Positions 13,838 through 17,411 of a stretch of DNA of 17,411 nucleotides are shown here, one piece after another. The notes below the pieces were generated by a model, which worked only from the letters and a program-made list of their open reading frames with translations, had not been told where the DNA came from and did no database searches. The position numbers and the translations under genes were made by a program. Position 1 is the first letter of the stretch. Every line of letters begins with the position of its first letter. This DNA comes from an uncultured Eubacterium sp. (GTDB taxonomy: Bacteria; Bacillota; Clostridia; Peptostreptococcales; Anaerovoracaceae), in assembly GCA_900551775.1 (NCBI GenBank), contig URXI01000059.1, forward strand, positions 1 to 17,411, given 5' to 3'.

Positions 13838-14232
13838 AAATTTTTCACCATTCTAATGGACTTATGTCCGTCTTTTCCTTTGCCAAATTCCACTTCATTC
13901 ATCAAAGACTGAATGATATAAATACCGATATCGCCTTCCTTTGGACAATTCTGACAAGGCTTTGAAAGTTTCTCCAAAGTGTGGGCATCGCAGTCATCTT
14001 TTACGATGATTTCTATTTTTGCTTTGTCTACATTACATTCTACTTCATATTTGTCTGAAAATCCATCAAATCCATGACAAGAAACATTTTTACACGCCTC
14101 TGAAACAGCATTCTTGATGTCCTCAGCAGCATCCAGATCAAAACCAGCAGTCGTTGCAATAGAAGCAATAGCCAATCTCACCATAGTCAGATACTCCGGT
14201 TTTCCCGGTATTGTAAATCTCAAATTATCCAT
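13834..14232 (-). CDS. RsbW/SpoIIAB-like anti-sigma factor (GHKL serine kinase fold)
   Basis: A 132-residue single-domain GHKL ATPase of the RsbW/SpoIIAB type, which binds the partner sigma factor and phosphorylates an anti-anti-sigma protein. It begins FTIPGKPEYLTMVRLAIASIA. The N box is DIKNAVSEACKN (38-49, E45 and N49). The G1 position expected to read DxG reads DDCDAH (79-84), with Cys81 in place of the Gly. The lid contains CQNCP (C93, C96), and the last motif is EGDIGIYIIQSLMNEV (99-114). AAGGAGAG precedes the ATG. It overlaps the sigma gene by 4 bp. No RsbV/SpoIIAA gene is adjacent; gyrA lies upstream. Confidence 0.82.
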   Translation of the reverse strand: MDNLRFTIPGKPEYLTMVRLAIASIATTAGFDLDAAEDIKNAVSEACKNVSCHGFDGFSDKYEVECNVDKAKIEIIVKDDCDAHTLEKLSKPCQNCPKEGDIGIYIIQSLMNEVEFGKGKDGHKSIRMVKNL

Positions 14233-14285
14233 TTAAATTCTCTCCTTCAAAACAAACTGATCTGCCTGCTTCGCATTCTCTATAT

Positions 14286-14314
14286 AGAATAGCTTTCCTT
14301 CGTGCAAATTGCAA
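14286..14314 (-). promoter_or_regulatory. Promoter of the anti-sigma/sigma operon
   Basis: Minus strand: -35 TTGCAA (14314-14309), spacer 17, -10 TATTCT (14291-14286), about 55-60 bp before the anti-sigma start. It looks like a housekeeping promoter; I do not see a SigB-type GTTT...GGGTAT promoter here, so autoregulation by the encoded sigma factor is not evident. Confidence 0.45.
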
Positions 14315-14359
14315 GCATTTTTCTTTACTATATCTATATATACCTCATATTTCACAATT

Positions 14360-14393
14360 AAAAATGGCGCATTTCCAAAAACACGCCATTTTT
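14360..14393 (-). terminator. Terminator after gyrA
   Basis: AAAAATGGCG (14360-14369) and CGCCATTTTT (14384-14393) are perfect complements; on the minus strand the second arm ends in U5 followed by AAUU. It lies just after the gyrA stop and could work in both directions. Confidence 0.8.
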
Positions 14394-14399
14394 ATTATT

Positions 14400-16910
14400 T
14401 TATAAAGTCAACTGTTCATCACTGTTTTTTTCTGGTTTCTTAGCTTTCTTTTCTTCCGCTTCTTCATCATCATCTTCATCATCTTCTTTGATGACTTTTG
14501 CCATAGCAACAATCTTCGTATCGTCGCCGACTTTCATAATCTTGACGCCCTGGGTTGCTCTGCCCAGTTTTGATACTTCGCCAGCTCTGATTCTGATGAT
14601 GATGCCTTCTGAATTTATCATCAAAATTTCATCATCTTCGTCTACTACCATGGCACCGATCAAAGCACCTGTCTTCTTGAACTTACCTTTATCGTAAGTC
14701 AGAAGGCCTTTACCTCCTCTGACCTGAATCTTATAATCCTTTACGGCTGTTCTCTTGCCATATCCATTTTCAGTTACTACCAGAAGTTCCTGATCGGTTT
14801 CAACCAGTTCCATTGCGACGACTTCATCATCTTTTTCCAGCTTGATGGCTCTGACGCCGCCGGCAATTCTGCCCATGCTTCTGACATCTTTCTCTGAGAA
14901 GCAGATGCACTTGCCGTGTTTTGTGACGATGATGACGTTATTCTTTCCCGAAGTCTCTTTGATACCGATCAGCTGATCGTCTTCCTTCAAATTGATTGCA
15001 ATCAAGCCGGTCTTTCTCTGTGTATCAAACTGAGAAATCGGCGTCTTCTTAATGGTACCATTCTTGGTCACTGCAATTAAAAATCTATCGTCAGAAAATT
15101 CCTGTACAGGAATAATCGCCGTGATTCTTTCACGCTGCATCAAATTCAGGAAGTTTACTGCAGGAGTGCCTTTAGCCGTCCTGGTTGCTTCCGGAATTTC
15201 GAAGGCTTTGATCTTGTGGGCCTTACCTGTATTAGTGAAGAACATCAGGTAATCGTGAGTCGATGTCATGATCAGATCTTTGACAAAATCGTTTTCTCTC
15301 GTGGTAATTCCCATGATTCCTTTACCTCCACGCCTTTGCGCCTTGTACGTATCAGCAGGAACCCTCTTGATATACCCCAGATGTGTCAAAGTGATGGCAA
15401 CCTTTTCTTCTTCGACAAGATCCTCATCGTCAAACTCATCGACGTCTGCTACCAGCTTGGTTCTTCTCTTATCTGCATATTTTTCTCTGATTTCAAGAAG
15501 TTCATCTTTGATGACTCCCATCAACAGCTTTTCGTCTGCAAGAAGTGAATTAAAATATGCAATTTTTTCCATCAATTCTGCATATTCTTTGTCTATTTTT
15601 TCTCTTTCCAATCCCTGCAGTCTGGCCAGTCTCATATCGAGGATTGCCTGTGCCTGAATTTCTGAAAGGCCGAACCGTTCCATCAATTTTTCTTTGGCGT
15701 CGTTATAAGCGCTTCTGATAATTTTGATGATTTCATCGATATTATCGAGTGCAATCAGCAGACCTTCTAAGATATGCGCTCTCGCTTCCGCTTTTTTCAG
15801 GTCGAACTGGGTTCTTCTGGTGACGACTTCTTTCTGGAACTTCAGATATTCGTCCAAAATTTCATATAGATTGAGCACTTTTGGCTTGCCATCAACCAGA
15901 GCGATCATAATCATGCTGTAGCTGTCCTGCAGCTGCGTATGCTTGTACAATCTATTCAGGGTAATCTGCGGATTTGCATCTCTCTTAAGCTCTATGACGA
16001 TGCGCATTCCATTACGGTTGGATTCATCACGAATCGCCGAAATGCCCTCAACTCTTTTATCTTTCACCAGCTCTGCCATCTTTTCGATGAGTCTAGCTTT
16101 ATTCACCTGATAAGGGATCTCTGTAACGATGATCTGCGATCTGCCTCTGTCGGTTTCCTCAATTTCACAGCAGGATCTGACTTTGACTTTGCCGATTCCC
16201 GTTCTGTACGCCTCTTTAATTCCGTTTTTGCCTAAAATGGTTGCGCCGGTAGGGAAGTCGGGACCTTTGACTATTTTCATCAGATCTTCCACTGTAGCTT
16301 CTTCATCGTCGATCAGCTTGACCGTGGCATCGATGACTTCTCCCAGATTATGCGGAGGAATGGATGTAGCCATACCGACGGCGATACCATTGGATCCGTT
16401 TACTAGGAGGTTCGGATATCTGCTCGGCAGAACTACTGGTTCTTTTTCTTCTCCGTCAAAATTATCTATGAAATCTACGGTTTCCTTCTCGATATCTCTG
16501 ATCATCTGCAGTGAAAACGGCGTCATTTTGGCTTCCGTATAACGCATGGCCGCCGCACCGTCTCCATCGACAGAACCGAAATTTCCGTGTCCGTCTACCA
16601 ACATATATCTGGTTGAAAAATCCTGCGCCATTCTGACCATGGCGTCGTAGATGGAGCTGTCTCCGTGAGGGTGATATTTACCCATGACTTCTCCCACGAT
16701 ACGGGCAGATTTTTTGTGCGGTTTTTCCGGTGTCACACCCAGCTGGTGCATACCGTAAAGGATTCTTCTGTGAACTGGCTTCATGCCGTCTCTGACGTCA
16801 GGAAGGGCACGTCCAACGATAACGCTCATGGAATAGTCGATATACGACTTCTGCATTTCCTTAGATATCTCGTGTTGTTCTAACTTTGTATCTTCTAACA
16901 ATGTACTCAA
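14400..16910 (-). CDS. gyrA: DNA gyrase subunit A
   Basis: An 836-residue gyrase A subunit that cleaves and rejoins DNA as A2B2 to introduce negative supercoils. The breakage-reunion domain contains the catalytic Tyr124 (AAMRYTEAK). The quinolone-resistance region reads KYHPHGDSSIYD: the residues equivalent to E. coli Ser83 and Asp87 (Ser85, Asp89) are intact. The C-terminal beta-pinwheel carries the GyrA box QRRGGKG (525-531), which separates it from ParC. The protein ends in a very acidic, then Lys-rich tail (about 806-836). The start is TTG at 16910, chosen because AGGAGG lies 8 nt upstream and MSTLLEDTKLEQHEI gives the usual N-terminus. It begins 17 bp after gyrB, so the two are co-transcribed. 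Confidence 0.98.
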   Translation of the reverse strand: MSTLLEDTKLEQHEISKEMQKSYIDYSMSVIVGRALPDVRDGMKPVHRRILYGMHQLGVTPEKPHKKSARIVGEVMGKYHPHGDSSIYDAMVRMAQDFSTRYMLVDGHGNFGSVDGDGAAAMRYTEAKMTPFSLQMIRDIEKETVDFIDNFDGEEKEPVVLPSRYPNLLVNGSNGIAVGMATSIPPHNLGEVIDATVKLIDDEEATVEDLMKIVKGPDFPTGATILGKNGIKEAYRTGIGKVKVRSCCEIEETDRGRSQIIVTEIPYQVNKARLIEKMAELVKDKRVEGISAIRDESNRNGMRIVIELKRDANPQITLNRLYKHTQLQDSYSMIMIALVDGKPKVLNLYEILDEYLKFQKEVVTRRTQFDLKKAEARAHILEGLLIALDNIDEIIKIIRSAYNDAKEKLMERFGLSEIQAQAILDMRLARLQGLEREKIDKEYAELMEKIAYFNSLLADEKLLMGVIKDELLEIREKYADKRRTKLVADVDEFDDEDLVEEEKVAITLTHLGYIKRVPADTYKAQRRGGKGIMGITTRENDFVKDLIMTSTHDYLMFFTNTGKAHKIKAFEIPEATRTAKGTPAVNFLNLMQRERITAIIPVQEFSDDRFLIAVTKNGTIKKTPISQFDTQRKTGLIAINLKEDDQLIGIKETSGKNNVIIVTKHGKCICFSEKDVRSMGRIAGGVRAIKLEKDDEVVAMELVETDQELLVVTENGYGKRTAVKDYKIQVRGGKGLLTYDKGKFKKTGALIGAMVVDEDDEILMINSEGIIIRIRAGEVSKLGRATQGVKIMKVGDDTKIVAMAKVIKEDDEDDDEEAEEKKAKKPEKNSDEQLTL

Positions 16911-16927
16911 TTTTTCGCCCTCCTTCC

Positions 16928-17411
16928 TTAAATGTCAATTTCTGCATCTTCTGCATGATCTTCGATGAATTTCTTTCTCGGCGGAACTTTATCTCCCATC
17001 AAGATGGTAAAAATTTCATCAGCTGCAGCTGCATCATCCAACGTGATCTGAATCAACGTTCTGTTATTATAGTCCATGGTAGTCTCCCAGAGCTGATGGA
17101 AGTCCATCTCTCCCAGACCCTTATATCTCTGAATATCAATTTTTCCGGATTTACCCTCATTATTCAATTTCTCTAATAGCCTGTCCTGTTCAGGTTCACT
17201 GTAAGTATAGTAAACCTCTTTATTTCTCTTCGTCATAAAGAGCGGCGGTTTTGCAGCATAGACATATCCGCCCTCGATGAGTGGCGTCATGTACCTGAAG
17301 AAAAAGGTCAAAAGCAGGGTTCTGATATGGGCGCCGTCGACGTCGGCATCGGTCATGATGATGATCTTGTGATATCTCAGCTTGGTTTCATCGAATTCAT
17401 TGCCTATTCCG
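16928..17411 (-). CDS. gyrB: DNA gyrase subunit B (C-terminal part)
   Basis: The frame is open from the stop at 16928 to the window edge, giving about the last 160 residues of GyrB. It contains the Toprim metal motif IIIMTDADVDGAHIRTLLLTFFFR (DxD) and the C-terminal gyrase signature IQRYKGLGEMDFHQLWETTMD, and ends ...EDAEIDI. The ATPase domain and the start lie outside the window. The stop region overlaps the ribosome site of gyrA. Confidence 0.97.
   Translation of the reverse strand, partial: GIGNEFDETKLRYHKIIIMTDADVDGAHIRTLLLTFFFRYMTPLIEGGYVYAAKPPLFMTKRNKEVYYTYSEPEQDRLLEKLNNEGKSGKIDIQRYKGLGEMDFHQLWETTMDYNNRTLIQITLDDAAAADEIFTILMGDKVPPRKKFIEDHAEDAEIDI

Noticed and set aside
14458..14490. Tandem TCATCA/TCTTCA-rich stretch resembling a microsatellite
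   Set aside because: It is the codon run for the acidic tail of GyrA (Asp/Glu-rich), a common feature of this family, not a separate repeat element.
16129..16542. 137-codon plus-strand frame opposite gyrA, with several others at 15052-15657
   Set aside because: Antisense shadows of a highly conserved gene; their composition mirrors the complementary codons and they lack ribosome sites.
16640..16680. Quinolone-resistance substitution in gyrA
   Set aside because: The residues equivalent to E. coli Ser83 and Asp87 are both unchanged; Ser instead of Ala at position 84 is not by itself evidence of resistance.

Overview
The window looks like chromosomal DNA from a low-to-mid GC Firmicute, probably of class Clostridia. 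This is judged from the strong AGGAGG ribosome sites, the A/T-rich intrinsic terminators, the gyrB-gyrA order, a SigB/SigF-type sigma factor with an RsbW-type partner, and the clostridial flavour of the proteins. I cannot assign a genus. There are no rRNA or tRNA genes, CRISPR arrays, insertion sequences or phage genes.

Positions 1-5940 hold a probable sugar-acid (or related oxo-acid) catabolic locus. On the minus strand are an NAD-type zinc alcohol dehydrogenase, an HpcH/HpaI-type class II aldolase and a metallo-beta-lactamase-fold lactonase-like hydrolase cut by the window edge, transcribed in that order. Upstream of them lies a LysR regulator (2369-3253, minus). Divergent from it is a GPH-family cation symporter (3565-4929, plus), followed by a second LysR regulator (5036-5920, plus). 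A nearly identical 18-bp imperfect palindrome lies before both the dehydrogenase operon and the symporter gene. It sits at exactly the same distance from a -35/-10 pair in each, which ties the two transcription units into one probable regulon. The 311-bp divergent intergenic region is packed with hairpins, two of which look like intrinsic terminators on the minus strand.

Positions 5957-10869 hold a minus-strand cluster: an S9-family prolyl-oligopeptidase-like peptidase, an MFS transporter 14 bp downstream, then a MocR-type (GntR-aminotransferase fusion) regulator. The regulator has Leu where the PLP-binding lysine should be, plus several other losses in the PLP site, beside a normal DNA-binding domain. 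This suggests a sensor that no longer uses an internal PLP aldimine.

Positions 10993-13026 encode an OmpR-type response regulator and its sensor histidine kinase (plus strand), with a PhoB-box-like direct repeat over the promoter. Positions 13103-14232 (minus) encode an RsbW/SpoIIAB-like anti-sigma kinase overlapping by 4 bp with a SigB/SigF-type sigma factor; no anti-anti-sigma gene adjoins them. Positions 14400-17411 (minus) are gyrA, with a TTG start and no classic quinolone-resistance substitution, and the 3' end of gyrB, cut by the window edge.
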